The notes below the pieces were generated by a model. It ran no database searches and was not told the DNA's origin. It saw only the letters and a program-made list of their open reading frames with translations. DNA of 64,000 nucleotides, taken from assembly GCF_030272615.1 (NCBI RefSeq), contig NC_081409.1, forward strand, positions 616,636,755 to 616,700,754, given 5' to 3'. Position 1 is the first letter of the stretch; each line of letters starts with the position of its first letter. Of this stretch, positions 1 through 10,871 are shown one piece after another. The position numbers and the translations under genes are program-made. The stretch is from Cryptomeria japonica. Its lineage: Eukaryota > Streptophyta > Pinopsida > Cupressales > Cupressaceae.

Positions 1-1576
1 CCCGCTCAGTGTCCCTGAGCCTGATCCTGAGATGATCCCTCTCCCGCTCCAACTCCTGGATCTCATCTGCCTGGCCCTGGCAGATCTCCCTGAGCTCAAT
101 CAGCTCATCCTCCTCTGGATCTCCACCCTCAGCCTCGGCCTGTGGCTCTCCCTCTGCGGGTGCCTGTACCTATGCCTGCCCCTATACCTGTTTCGGTGCC
201 TGAACCGGTACCTGTCTCTGTACATGCCTGGGAACCTGCACCTGTCCCTGCACCTGTCCCTGTCTAGGTCCCTATCCTCTAGGACCCTGTGCTGCTGGTA
301 CCTGCAGGGGCAATCCACCGTGACCCCTCACCACCTGTGTTGGTCCCTCCCTCCGAGGTGCCACCCTCCTCTCCCCCACTGCTCCCCTCTGCCTCCGTCG
401 GCCTCGGCCTCCATCCCCTCCACCATCATCATCATCATCCCCTCCAACCTCTCCCTCCAGCAGCTCTCCCAGATCTGTCAACCGCAGAAATGGATGCTCT
501 GCCCAATACGCGGAGTACTCTGCATCCATGCCTGCATCCTCAACCTCCGGCCATATATCCCAAGGTAGTGGCATCATCTCAGCCAGCTGTGTGACGGTCT
601 GATCATACAATAACAATGGCCCGAACTGTGCCTAATCCCTGACTGTACGGGCATACATACCCGAGCCTCGTGGCATCCTCTGGATCCTGCCAACCCTGTC
701 CACAAGCTGCCTCTCCAATATGTAGGGCGTCTGCCCAATCAGATATCTGCTCCTGAAGGTATATGGCAGCTCCATGGCGTCATCCTCCCACTCCTCGTAC
801 CCTAGGTACGGCCTCCAGATGACTGTGTCAATATCATCTATCACACGCCTCCAGTGCTCTAGCCTGCCAATCTGAGGCTGTGAAGTGATCATATCGTACA
901 AGTGAACAAAGCTCCGTCCGTGACCCCTGCCTCTGAAGTGTATAGGTCATGTGATCGGCAGATGCTCATATGCCCACACCTGTAGCAGTGTCACTCCGCA
1001 ACCCAAGCCCACTGATCCATGATAAACGAACTGGTGCAGCTCATAATACAGATGCGCCAAGACGCATGGACCCCATGCATATCTGGTGTGCTCAGTCACC
1101 AATATCTCCAGTGCTCCTCCCCAGCCCACTGCCAACCCCTGTGTCGCTCTGTCCAGAAACAAGAACCCACTGATGGCTCCTCCGATCACAGCTGGCAAAG
1201 CTAGTCCTGTCACGGTCATGGTATCCCATGCCACGTGCCCTGCTCTCATCTCTAGCCCGGGATCCTAAAATACCCGTCTCAGCGCCTCTCTGTCTCCATC
1301 TCGATCGTATGGGATCAGCTCTCCATCGATCGGTATGTGCAAAATCCTGTAAACATCCTCGAGGGTCACTGTCATCTCCCCCATCGGCAAGTGGAAAGTT
1401 CAAGTCTCGGAGTGCCATCTCTCCGCCAGCGCAGTCAGCAAACCCATGTTTGCTTGAAACTCAGGCACATATAACACATGTCTGAGGCCCATCTCCTCAA
1501 TAGCAGCTCGGTCCTCAAACGACAACTCTGGTTGCAACCTCTGTGTGGACGGGAATCTCTCCTGTGACTCTAGCAT
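1..1576 (-). pseudogene. antisense extra ORF: plant mobile domain (PMD/aminotransferase-like) protein, decayed
   Basis: Read leftward from an ATG at 1,576, one frame gives a protein typical of the plant mobile domain family: an N-terminal block HLPMGEMTVTLEDVYRI near 1,370-1,410, the block around CVLAHLYYELHQ (about 1,020-1,060) and VTLLQVWAYEHLP (about 950-990), then VIWRPYLGYEEW (about 780-820). Downstream come an acidic D/G stretch (about 420-450), a Q/V/R-rich low-complexity region, and a charged coiled-coil end that continues to the window edge. In-frame stops fall near 1,415, 1,265, 945 and 631, so it is broken. It lies opposite to the retroelement that carries it, just inside the 3' LTR. 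The family occurs in host nuclear proteins such as MAIN and in transposons; its role in retroelements is unknown. Confidence 0.8.
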
Positions 1577-1619
1577 AGGCAGATACTCCTGTAGTCAAAC
1601 AATCGAATCATGTCAGTTA

Positions 1620-1992
1620 TCGTGGCATTCACTGTTTATCACAAAATGCTACTTGCTATCTAAATGCATATGGTTATCTATCCTAGTGACACTCACTGTT
1701 CATCACAAAGTGTTGCTATCTATCCTAGTAGTGCTCCCTGTTCATCACAAAGTACTACGTGTGTGACATTCCATGTTCATCACAAAGTGTTACTCACATT
1801 TGCACTCCCTGTTCATCACAAAGTGCTGCTCATACTTTGGGTACTCCCTATTCATCACAAAGTACTATATCCTAGTACTCACTGTTCATCACAAAGTGCC
1901 TTGATCTATCCTAGTCTTCCTAGAGGACCTGCTTGAGTGTATCCTCTCAACAGCTTATCCAATCGACAGCGTATGTTCATCACAAAACTGCC
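1620..1992. repeat. tandem array, about 31-41 bp unit, eight copies
   Basis: The core TGTTCATCACAAAGTGCT recurs at about 1,635, 1,698, 1,739, 1,773, 1,811, 1,850, 1,881 and 1,974 with small variations. Spacers contain variants of TATCCTAGT. It lies between the antisense ORF and the 3' LTR. The short open frames across it are simply translated repeat. Confidence 0.85.
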
Positions 1993-2027
1993 GATTTGAC
2001 CTAGAAGACCAAAACCTTGCATTTTTT

Positions 2028-2310
2028 TGACATATACGCGCTTTTAACTCACAAACGCGCCTATTGACTACACAAGCACACCTAAAAAACACAGACGTGC
2101 CTTCTGGACATAAACGTGCCTACATTATGCACAAACACGATTTTGGAACCTAAACGCCCCTACAGGGCATAAACGCATCTGAAATGCACAGACGCGGCCG
2201 CATTCAACGCAAACGCGGTCCCAGACGTAAACGCGCCTGGAACCGACACAAACGCGCCTGGCGGACACAGACGCGCCTGGCACCGACACAGACGCGGTTG
2301 TATGTTTTTG
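2028..2310. repeat. tandem array built on ACACAnACGCGCCT, about 15-29 bp unit
   Basis: About a dozen degenerate copies of the core AAACGCGCCT (also ACGTGCCT, ACGCGGTC) follow one another, unusually CpG-rich for this AT-rich surrounding. Many copies differ by C/T, as expected from CpG decay. It is the second array in the 3' region of the same element. Confidence 0.8.
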
Positions 2311-2806
2311 CATTTTTTAATGCCCTATTCCTAAGCACATTTATTGCTACCTACTGTGCATTAATGACAACAATAAATGCATCAAAGTACGAGGAGGTTT
2401 GGTGGTACTTACCAGCTCTCCTGCCTCTGCTGGCCTCTGGAATCGGCGAACGCGGTCGAATCTGTGCATGAAGGCCATCGCTGCTGACTGCTGCTGCTCT
2501 TTTCTCGCTCTGCACTGTGATCTCGTGAGGGTGTAGATGACAATGAGGATGTCTTTTGCCCGTGGTCTATCTTATAGCCTACCCTAGCCCTGGCCTTCAT
2601 TTCCCGAGTCAGTCTTTCTCATCCCGTGACTTTGTCACTTTATCCGGTCAGTCCATTCTAGCCTCTCTTTCTTATCGAGAGATTGTCTGCAATCTTTTCA
2701 GACATTTTCATCCAATCTCTCGAGGGGGCATATCATTCCCATCCTGGGGCAACTCTATATCAGTTCATCTTATCTTCTTTGAAACAACGCGACAAGCCGC
2801 ATTGTC
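2311..2806 (+). other. 3' untranslated interval of the Tat element, no gene seen
   Basis: No protein-like frame is visible. The stretch leads into the polypurine tract and contains only short spurious open frames. Confidence 0.5.
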
Positions 2807-2822
2807 TCAAAGAGGGGCAAAA
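2807..2822 (+). other. polypurine tract
   Basis: The run CAAAGAGGGGCAAAA lies directly against the LTR start TGTAGACACC. This is the expected primer site for plus-strand DNA synthesis and fixes the element's orientation. Confidence 0.75.
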
Positions 2823-3093
2823 TGTAGACACCTAAAATTGTCATGTCTAATTAAATAAATATTTTATTTAATTAATTATCTAAGCCTAATTCTTCTATTA
2901 ATTAAATAAATTTTTATTTATTTAATTAATTCATTTTCTAGCCTTATTTCTCATTTAAATAAATACATTTATTTATTTAAATTATCCTTTTCCTAAATTA
3001 AATAAATATTTTTATTTATTTAATTGTCCTACTTCTTCTATTAATTAAATAAATATTTATTTATTTAATTAATTCATTAACCTTTTCCACCTA

Positions 3094-3105
3094 TGACACA
3101 TGTCA
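3094..3105. promoter_or_regulatory. inverted repeat TGACA-CA-TGTCA in U3
   Basis: Two TGTCA half-sites face each other with a 2-base spacer, about 130 bases upstream of the TATA-like box. The same arrangement recurs in two other LTRs of this window (14,523-14,534 and 28,442-28,453). Confidence 0.4.
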
Positions 3106-3234
3106 TTCATCTCTTAATTCCTACACTACCTACCTCTTTCATTATTTTGGTATTTCTTTTACCTACCCTCTAATCCTAGCCGACCTCTCTTTTTACACCT
3201 CTTAATCTTAACCCTCCATTTCATATTGTGTCTT

Positions 3235-3243
3235 CTATTTAAG
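3235..3243 (+). promoter_or_regulatory. TATA-like box of the Tat LTR
   Basis: CTATTTAAG in plus orientation, followed by a mixed-composition stretch as expected for R-U5. Inferred from sequence only. Confidence 0.4.
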
Positions 3244-3587
3244 AAGATGCTTTCTTCATTGTCAAACCCTAATGACTAATCTTGAAGACTTGGCTACACT
3301 ACGATCCTACTTGCAACCACATTCCGTTCTTTGTTGAGCTCTTGTGCATACAAAAATCTGAGAGCAAATATATCAAGCAAGATCAATGGAGATAGGAAGA
3401 ATGGAGATCAAAACCCTATTGGACATGTGATGGTATAATCTTTGTGATTTCATGTGATTTTGCATTGTCTTAGGTAATCTTCATATGTTATGGTGGATCT
3501 TTGTTGATTGTTAGGCTAGGGTTTAGTGGTTGGATTCATTTAGCCTTTCAATATTGTTATTATTGTTATCCATTTTCACCATATACA

Positions 3588-3745
3588 GTTTGTATTGCAC
3601 TTTTTCTCATATTTGATTTTTTTTTTTTTTTCACTATTTTTGTATTTTTTGCTTTTTCACTGTTTTTTGAATTTTTTTGCCTTTTCACTATTTTTGGATT
3701 TTTCTGCTTTTTCATTGTTTTTTGATTTTCTGCTTTTTCATACAT
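3588..3745 (-). repeat. A-rich minisatellite at the integrase C-terminus of element A
   Basis: On the minus strand about four 30-35 base units based on AAAATAGTGAAAAAGC follow the integrase end. Read in the integrase frame they would add a lysine/asparagine-rich tail. They may be coding tail or 3' untranslated minisatellite; the sequence alone cannot decide. Confidence 0.5.
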
Positions 3746-5072
3746 AAAACTTCTTCAGATGCATGTTATTGATGGGTTCCTCAAGCTGATCCCCGTCCTG
3801 TGTTGATAGTCGATATGCTCCTTACCCAAATACTGTTGTGACTACAAATGGACTTAACCAATTTGGTTCAAACTTCCCTTTCTTTTCTCGATCTGACTGG
3901 TTTTGTGGATTTTCCTTTAGCACTAGTTCTCCAACTTGAAATGCTCTTGGTTTGACCTTGTGATTGTAACTGTGACACATTCTTTGTTGATATACCTTCA
4001 AATGATCAAAGGCATTTTGTCTTCAATCATGAATTGATTCTAACTCCTGCAATCTAGATACTCGTTGTTATTCATCTGGGATAAGGCCTTTTAATGATAC
4101 TTGTAGAGAAGGTATCTCTACTTCTATTGGCAGTATTTCTTTTGATCCATAAACAAGAGAGAAAGATGTGGCACCTATTGGTGTGCAGATACTGGTACAG
4201 TAGGCCCATAGAGAAGGGTTCAATTGAATATTCCAATCTCTTCCAGCATCATTCACAGTCCTTTTTAGGATTTTCAGAATGGTTTTGTTTGATGCCTTTG
4301 CTTTCCCATTCCCTTATGGGTAGTAGGGTGTTGAAAATCTGTGTTGGATCTTGAATTTGTCACATAGCTCTTGGACATCCTAATTCTTGAACGGTCACCC
4401 ATTATCAGTGATAATGGTCATGGGTATTCTATAGCGACGGATGATGTAGTTCAAGATAAATGACGCAATTTTTTTTCCTATAATATAGATGAGAGGTAAT
4501 GCCTCAATTCATTTTGTGAAATATTTTATAGCTACAAGGATGAATTTGTGACGATTAGATGAAGAAGGATTTATCTTTCCTACTAGATCAAGACCCCATT
4601 GGTAGAAAGGCCAAGATGTTGTCAAAGCATTAAGTTCTTGTGTTGGTGCATGAATTAAATTCTCATGGATCTGACATTGTTTGCATGTTTTAGCTATCTA
4701 AAAAGAATCTAGTTCCATAGTTGGCCAATAATAGCCCAAGCGTATGAGTTTTTTTGAAAGGGTAAAACCACTTGAATGAGTGCCACAAATTCTGTTATGG
4801 ACTTCATTTAAGGCCTTCTTAAATTCTTCTTGTTTGATACATCTTAAAAGAGTATTGTCCAGACTTTGTTTAAATAGGCTATCTACGACATGAGTATAAT
4901 GGGAGGATTGGCGAATAAAGTTTCTCTTTTGGTTCTTTGATAAGTCAGGAGGGAGGATATTATCTTTCAGGTATGTGTATGTTTGGCCATAGCAGGAGGA
5001 ATTATACCCAATAAGGTGACAGATAGTTTGGGAATCAGGACAATTATGTGCAAGGTAAAACAACTCTTCCAC
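3740..5072 (-). pseudogene. integrase of element A (decayed)
   Basis: The zinc-binding part lies near 4,700-4,810 (histidines and a cysteine around EVHNRICGTH, then LGYYWPTME). The core follows with the first Asp in WGLDLVG (about 4,590) and the second in ITDNG (about 4,400). The third catalytic residue, normally Glu in a GNGQAEA-type motif, is Lys here (GNGKAKAS, about 4,300). The family-typical end SLVYGSKEILPIEVEIPS (about 4,100-4,150) and the C-terminal blocks KGKFEPN and EEP.N.MHLKKF (about 3,750-3,900) are recognisable across stops. Stops and the Glu-to-Lys change mean no activity. Confidence 0.8.
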
Positions 5073-5095
5073 CAGGAATTTGTAATGCTCTTGAT

Positions 5096-5510
5096 TTTCC
5101 TATGTCTGAAGGAGAGAATTAAGTGTTGCCATGGCATCTGTTGCTTTTTTGTCATTCCTTGGAATTTGCTGAAAATTTATTTCTACAAAATATTTCTTGA
5201 CATCATCAACCATCTTCTTATAAGGCATTAGTTTTTCATCCTTTGTTTGATAATCATCATTAATTTGATTGATGACGAGCTGAGAGTCTCCAAAGACTTG
5301 AAGTTGTGTAATGTTCCATTCTATAGCCATTTTGATACCTGTAACCTTCATACTCTGATGTATTGTTGGTACATGGAAAACTTAATTTGTACACTTTTGG
5401 AATTGGATGACCTTGTAGTGTGATGAATAGAATGCATGCTCCTGATCCTTGTTGTGTATATGAACCATCAAAGTATAATTGCCATGTTTTTGTGGTGACC
5501 GTTAGGATAT
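5096..5510 (-). pseudogene. second (archaeal-type) RNase H of element A
   Basis: The domain starts with WQLYFDGSY (about 5,470-5,500, first catalytic Asp), has CTNNTSEYEG (about 5,350, Glu), then after a frameshift VFGDSQLVINQIN (about 5,260-5,300, Asp), and ends with FQQIPRNDKKATDAMATL (about 5,110-5,170). Tat elements carry this extra domain between the normal RNase H and integrase. The frameshift near 5,350 splits it. Confidence 0.85.
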
Positions 5511-5655
5511 CAGCATCGAGAAACTCAATCTATAAAAGATGATCATCTTGAATTGGTGCCTTTGCTAATTGGTCTGCAATGACTTGCCCCTTTATAGCTT
5601 TTATGTCAACATACTCAATATCAAACTCTCTTAGAATCATAATCCATTTTGCTAG

Positions 5656-6950
5656 TCATCCTATTAATGTTTCCTTGCTGAGCAAATGCTTCAATGGATC
5701 GATTTTAGCAATCAACTTGATGGAGTGAGATAGTAGATAGTGTCTTAATTTTTTAGAAGTAAAAACTACCGCCAAGCATGCTTTTTCTGTTGGTGAATAG
5801 TTGATCTCGTATCCCACTAATGTTTTGTCGATGTAGTAGATGGCTCGTTCTTTTCCCTCATTGTCTTGTTGTGCAAGCAGAACTCCTAATGATACTTCAG
5901 TGGTTGATACAAAGAGTAACAATGGATTTCCTATAATTGGTGACATTAAGACAGGTGGTTGCATGAGATAGGCCTTGATCTTATTGAATGCATCCTTGCA
6001 TTGATGGACCCACTTGAAAGTAACATTTTTATGCAATAGATGAGTAAATGGATGGAATTTATCTGCTAGTTGAGCAACAAATCTTCTAATTGACTATAGT
6101 CTTCCTTGAAATGATCTTAGTTAACTGATATTCTAGGGAGATGCCATTTCCATGATTGCTTTGACCTTAGCTGGATCTAGTTTTATACCTCTAGCTGAAA
6201 CAATGTATCCCAAAAGCTTCCCTGAAGTAACACCAAAGGCACATTTCTTGGGATTGAGTCGTAGCTTATATTTTTCTAACCTGTCAAAGATCTTTTCTAG
6301 TATTCCTATATGGTCTTCTCTATTGTATGATTTGGCCAATATGTCATCCACATAATCCTCCATGAATGTAAGCATCATGTCATGGAATATCGTTGGCATA
6401 TCTCTCTGATATGTAGCACCTGCGATCTTTAGTCCAAAGGGCATGACATTCCAACAGAAGGTACCCCATGGACATGTGAAAGCCATCTTTTCTTGATCTT
6501 CAGGTGCTATTTTAATTTGACTGTATCCGAAGAAACCATCCATTAGAGAAAACATGGAGTATCTAGCAGTTAAATCTACAATGATGTCAATGTTAGGCAA
6601 AGGAAAGTCATCCTTTGGACATACATTATTAAGATCTCTAAAGTCTGTGCATATTTTGATACTTTTATCTGGTTTGGAAATAGGAACAATGTTGGATACC
6701 CATTGAGGATAAGCTATAGCTCTGATGAATCCGACATCCAGTAATTTCTTTAGTTCTGCTTTGACTAGAAGAGCAATATGAGGATGCATCTTCCTTAATT
6801 TTTGTTTAACTAGTTTGGCTCCTGGACTAACATTTAAGTGATACATAATAAGCTTTGGATCTAACCCTTGCATGTCTACATATGACCATGCAAAATTGAT
6901 TTGTCATCATTTGAAGAATTCTATATATTCTTGCATTTCTTGCTCTGACA
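5656..6950 (-). pseudogene. reverse transcriptase and first RNase H of element A
   Basis: The RT spans about 6,135-6,900 in one open frame of 246 codons: CTDFRDLNNVCPKDDFPLP, then SLMDGFFGYSQIKI with the first catalytic Asp, then MPFGLKIAGATYQ, then EDYVDDIL with the YVDD catalytic pair (about 6,340). It closes with the thumb-like LRLNPKKCAFG. After a stop near 6,133 the RNase H runs to 5,656 with LLFVSTTEVSLGVLLAQQ and NYSPTEKACLAVVF. The YVDD box is intact although the whole gene is broken; the start upstream of 6,873 is degraded. Confidence 0.88.
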
Positions 6951-8620
6951 GAGAAGTCACTGGATGGAGAATCTTTGGTTACTCTGTTGTCCCAATGTTA
7001 ACTACCTTTGTTGGTTCGATCAAAATGGATGACCTTTCTTGATAGTGCACAGGTAAAGTGTCAAATCTCCCAACTTCCAGTGCCTCGAGGAGGTTTTCAC
7101 CGTTAGATGCGTCCTTTATTTTTACTTTTTCCTGATCTAATGTTGCCAAGAAATGGTTTTTAGCATTAGATCTCATATTGTTTTCTTTATTTTCACTTTT
7201 GCGACTGGGAGATTTGGCACCCACTTGACTGGAAGATGTGTTTTGAAATTCCTAGTGAAATTTGTTGTGGGCTCAATTGTATTAAGATATAGAGGTATGG
7301 CATGGTCATTAGGAAAGGTATCAATGGCAGTATGTCTTTCATTTTCCCAATCAATAAGTTCAGGGTGGATTAGAGGTAGGGGGTCATCAGGTTGAGATGT
7401 TTTGATGGTAGCAAGGGTCATGATAGATGTGTCAAATTTTTTGATATATATGTCAATGTCTAAAATGGTACTCTCATCAGAATGACTTCGCACAAGGAGC
7501 TCTCGATCATCCCCAATTAAGTCCAAGTCAATCGAATGTGATTCTAATTCAAGTGGACTAGTTCCTAACATTTTCCCTACATACATGTGAACTAAATCGA
7601 CTCCTGCATCTTCTTCAAAGAAATTTTCTTTAGCTGATTCTTCAAAGTGATAGGAATCGCATTCCCATTCATTAGAATTTGTCTCACTTGTAGCTTGCAA
7701 TCTACAGATTTGTTCATACAGTGTTTGATTTGTTTCTTCTTCTTTTCTTGCTATATCTTTTCTTCTTTCATATTCAACTTCTTCTAGACTGAGATTGAGT
7801 TCTATCAACCTTGCTATGAGATCTCCTTGATTAGTACTAGGTTCGTACTTGTTTTGATTGAGAGTTAGTGATGCTTGGGAGGTGCTTTTAGTTTGTTTTT
7901 CCTATTGATTTGAATCTTGCTTCTTTTGCCATTTCATGTTTGCTTGTGCTTGTTGCTTGGCCGATGCTTCTTCCCTTTCAATTGCAATTTGTCCTTGTTT
8001 GTTTTCATATTCTTCTTGTTGTTGGCTAGACGATGTGTCTTCTGGTAGAGTAGCTTGTCCATACCCTAAGCCTTCTTTGTCTATAGCCTATTGAGTGTGC
8101 AGTTGGATAGGTTCTAAGATGCCTTCTTTTCTTTTTCCTATAGGACTTTTTCCAGTGTATCCCATTTTTTGAAGAATGTTAAGTCATTTTCCATACTTTT
8201 CTATAGGTATTCGGACATTGTTGATCTTTTGTTAGACTTCTTCATCCTTGTATAGCCACTGTAGTACATCTTTGTCTTTTGTTTCCTCTAATAAGGTCCC
8301 AGCACTAACAAATGTTCCATCAAATATTGGAAGATATTTCACAATTGGTTGTTGTTTAGAGTTTGATGGTTTTCCATAGGACTTAGGAGAGAGTGGTATT
8401 TGTGATATTAAATATTCTTTGTTCCCTCGATCTCTTAGCTGCATTTATTTTTCCATACTTGACAAAATTGAAGCAAATAATTTTTCTTTGGATTGTGTGT
8501 TCGAAGATGATTCCTCCCTATTATGAGGAACAATGATCTCTTGAGCTGGTTTGAGATTACTATAGTACTAAAATGGATTTGAATCTACTGAGATCGTGAT
8601 TTTCTGCCCATTGTAGGGAA
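6951..8620 (-). pseudogene. protease-RT spacer of element A with a G-patch motif
   Basis: A 211-codon open stretch (7,173-7,808) is acidic and Glu/Lys-rich at its start, with no domain I recognise. Upstream, near 8,101-8,181, the minus strand reads ILQKMGYTGKSPIGKRKEGI, a good match to the G-patch (glycine-rich nucleic-acid-binding) motif, with GLGYG following after a stop. A third short frame (8,232-8,444) carries GTFVSAGTLLEE. G-patches next to proteases occur in betaretroviruses and in some plant Tat-type elements. Several stops interrupt the region. Confidence 0.55.
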
Positions 8621-8627
8621 ATTTTAG

Positions 8628-8925
8628 TCACTGATGATATGTGGATGGAACAGCTTGTATGTCATGTATCCAGGGTCTTCCTAAGAGTATGTTGTATGAT
8701 AAGTCCAAGTCTAGAACTTGGCATGTTGTGTCTTTCTGCAAAGGTCCCACTCTGATGGGTAACATCACAATTCCTTTATAGGAACGCTCTTCTTCATCAT
8801 AGGCTTTGATGGTGATCTTTTTCCGGGGATCAACTACATCTTCTGAATAACCTAGAGCATGGACAAGACTCAAAGATCAAATGTTTAAGCCACATCCACC
8901 ATCTATTAGGACACATTTAACTCAC
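8628..8925 (-). pseudogene. aspartic protease of element A
   Basis: The minus strand reads CVLIDGGCGLNI near 8,885-8,920, corresponding to the active-site loop of retroviral-type proteases, with Asp-Gly-Gly in place of the usual Asp-Ser/Thr-Gly. After a stop the domain continues with MLPIRVGP and the family-typical ending LSYNILLGRPWIHDI (about 8,640-8,690). It follows gag and is broken by at least two stops. Confidence 0.75.
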
Positions 8926-10866
8926 ATCTTATGAATGAGGACTTCGATATGCAAGGGAGCATTATGGGGATGTTGCAAGGACATGTCATCTTCTTTGGTG
9001 AATGATAAGCAGTGAGGGGTTGTGAGGTGTCCCACCATGGTTTGGAATTTATCTATATCAAGATCTTTAGACACAGTTGTATCTACTAATGCTCTTTCTA
9101 GAATTTCTTTGTGTGCAAGTGAAAGCTTTAAAAGTTCTAAGATGGATATTTGCGCGAGCATTTTTTGTAATTGATCCACTAGATTATATTGTTTTGCAAT
9201 GGATGAAATCTTAGTGGTAGGACCCAGCAAAACAACTTTAGCTTTGCTTCTTGTGATAGCATGAGTAGGTTCTTGAAGGTGCTTTTCTTTAAATACAATC
9301 ACATTTACCACATTATCATATGTATGAGCGTATTTTACCCTTGCTTTACCCTTACCATTATGTGTTGTTGATGATTCACCCTTCTCATAGTTTGGAAGCA
9401 GAGTTTTAAAAGTTGTATGAGATTCATTTGTCATATGTCCATCCACAATTATTACTCCATTATCAACCAAATCTTGGATGACATGTTTCAACTGTTGACA
9501 ATTATCTCTGTGATGTCCCTTGTTTCGATGGAAATTGCAATAATGGTTATAGTTCCACCAAGAGGGTTTCACTTGAGGTTCGTAGTTCCTTCCTTCTGGC
9601 AAAGTAATCAATTTGTTTGTGAGAAGTGTCTTTAGTGCTGACCCAAGTGGTTCACCAATGTTTGTAAATTTCCTTCGAAAGAAATTGTTGAAAGTTTATT
9701 TTTGGTGATTGTTGTTTTTTTGAGTTGCTATTGAGTGAGTGGATAAATTGAAAACTGATTGTTTTGGTTTTACATTATTGTTATCCACTATTCCATCATT
9801 GATGATATTTCGATTTCTATTCCAAAATTTAGGCTTATCGTTGTTATTGTTGCTAACATTTTTATTAAGAGGATTAACGCCTTCTTTGTATAGCTTCAAC
9901 TCACCCTTCTTTACCATAGCTTCTTCTATTCTAATACCATTATCAATCATCTTTTCAAAATTTTGATGGCATTGCATTTTTTGATGATAACTCATTTGTA
10001 CATTTAGGTTGTCAATGAATATGTCTATCTTCTCGTATTCTGGCACCGTTCAAGGATATCATGAAGCTAATCATCTCCATCTCTATAGAAATGTCATGAA
10101 AGGTTCTCCACTCTTTTGTTTAGTGTTACATAAATCAAGAATTATTACCTCATGTTGAATGTTGTAAGAATACTGTGAAACAAACTTATCCACCAATTCT
10201 GCGAATGATCTAATTGTAGGTAGAAGTTTGAAGAACCATTCCATAGCTAGTCCACTTAAGCTCTTTGGAAATAATCTCATCAAGTAGGTATCCTCATGTG
10301 CAAACTCCATACTCAGCGTGCAAAATTCTTGTATATGATCCTAGGGACTAGTGCTTCCATTATATTTGTCATATCGAGGAGTTTCACAACCTGTAGGAAA
10401 TGGTATCATGTTTAGATTTATGTTGAATGGGTATGATTTATGTTTAATGGGTAAGGACAAATTTCTTGAAGCGAGTATCTTCTAATAGTTCCTCTCTGCA
10501 TATCTTGAATTTGTGTTTGTAGTGTTTGTATTTGTTGTGTAAGAGTTGTGATAGGATTATCAACATGATTTGTTCTTGTATAACCATGAGTGTGTGTTCT
10601 AGTATGATATTGATCTCTTCTTGTGTCATCTCAACCCCTTCTTGTGTCCTCATTAGATTTGACATGGTTGAGAATTTCTATGTCATCCTTTTTGGGAATG
10701 GAAGTTTCCTTATTAGTTATTGTGTTATCAGGAATTGATGTGTTGTTAATTTTGAGACCAAAAATACCCTCATGTCATTCGTTATCAGGGGAAGAGTCAC
10801 TTCTCTTTTGTGCTAATTTTCTCACATCAAAATCTTGGAGGAGTGTAGCACCAGATTTAGCTAACA
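8922..10866 (-). pseudogene. gag of element A (central and C-terminal parts)
   Basis: The capsid-like part (Retrotrans_gag type) lies near 10,083-10,310: TYLMRLFPKSLSGLAMEWF followed by a DKFVSQYSYNI block. An Asn-rich linker follows (about 9,750-9,900). A Tat-style knuckle CNFHRNKGHHRDNC lies near 9,500-9,550. Stops occur near 10,080, 9,696 and elsewhere. The N-terminus is displaced to 17,692-17,824 by the Copia insertion. Tat Gag proteins normally form the particle shell; this one is dead. Confidence 0.78.
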
Positions 10867-10871
10867 TTAGG

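Larger units (their letters stand above)
1..3587 (+). mobile_element. 3' part of a Ty3/gypsy Tat-type LTR retrotransposon
   Basis: A purine-rich tract at 2,807-2,822 is followed at once by an LTR start (TGTAGACACC at 2,823), so the element runs on the plus strand and its gag-pol lies beyond the left edge. Between pol and the LTR it carries an antisense ORF with a plant mobile domain and two tandem-repeat arrays. Extra ORFs (including antisense ones) and hypervariable tandem repeats in this interval are known features of plant Tat elements. The right boundary near 3,587 (ATATACA) is inferred from where sequence of element A resumes; the target duplication cannot be checked because the left end is missing. 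Confidence 0.7.
2823..3587 (+). repeat. 3' LTR of the plus-strand Tat element
   Basis: It starts TGTAGACACCTAAAATTG. The first 250 bases are a chain of AT-rich inverted repeats of the type TTAATTAAATAAAT/ATTTATTTAATTAA. The inverted repeat TGACACATGTCA lies at 3,094-3,105, and a TATA-like CTATTTAAG at 3,235-3,243, about 412 bases into the LTR. The end near 3,587 is the least certain boundary. Confidence 0.65.

Noticed and set aside
32-594. Plus-strand Leu/Pro-rich open frames
   Set aside because: They lie opposite the PMD antisense ORF, and the minus-strand reading has family motifs while these have none.
4094-4354. Plus-strand 86-codon frame
   Set aside because: It overlaps the integrase of element A on the other strand, where catalytic motifs are recognised.
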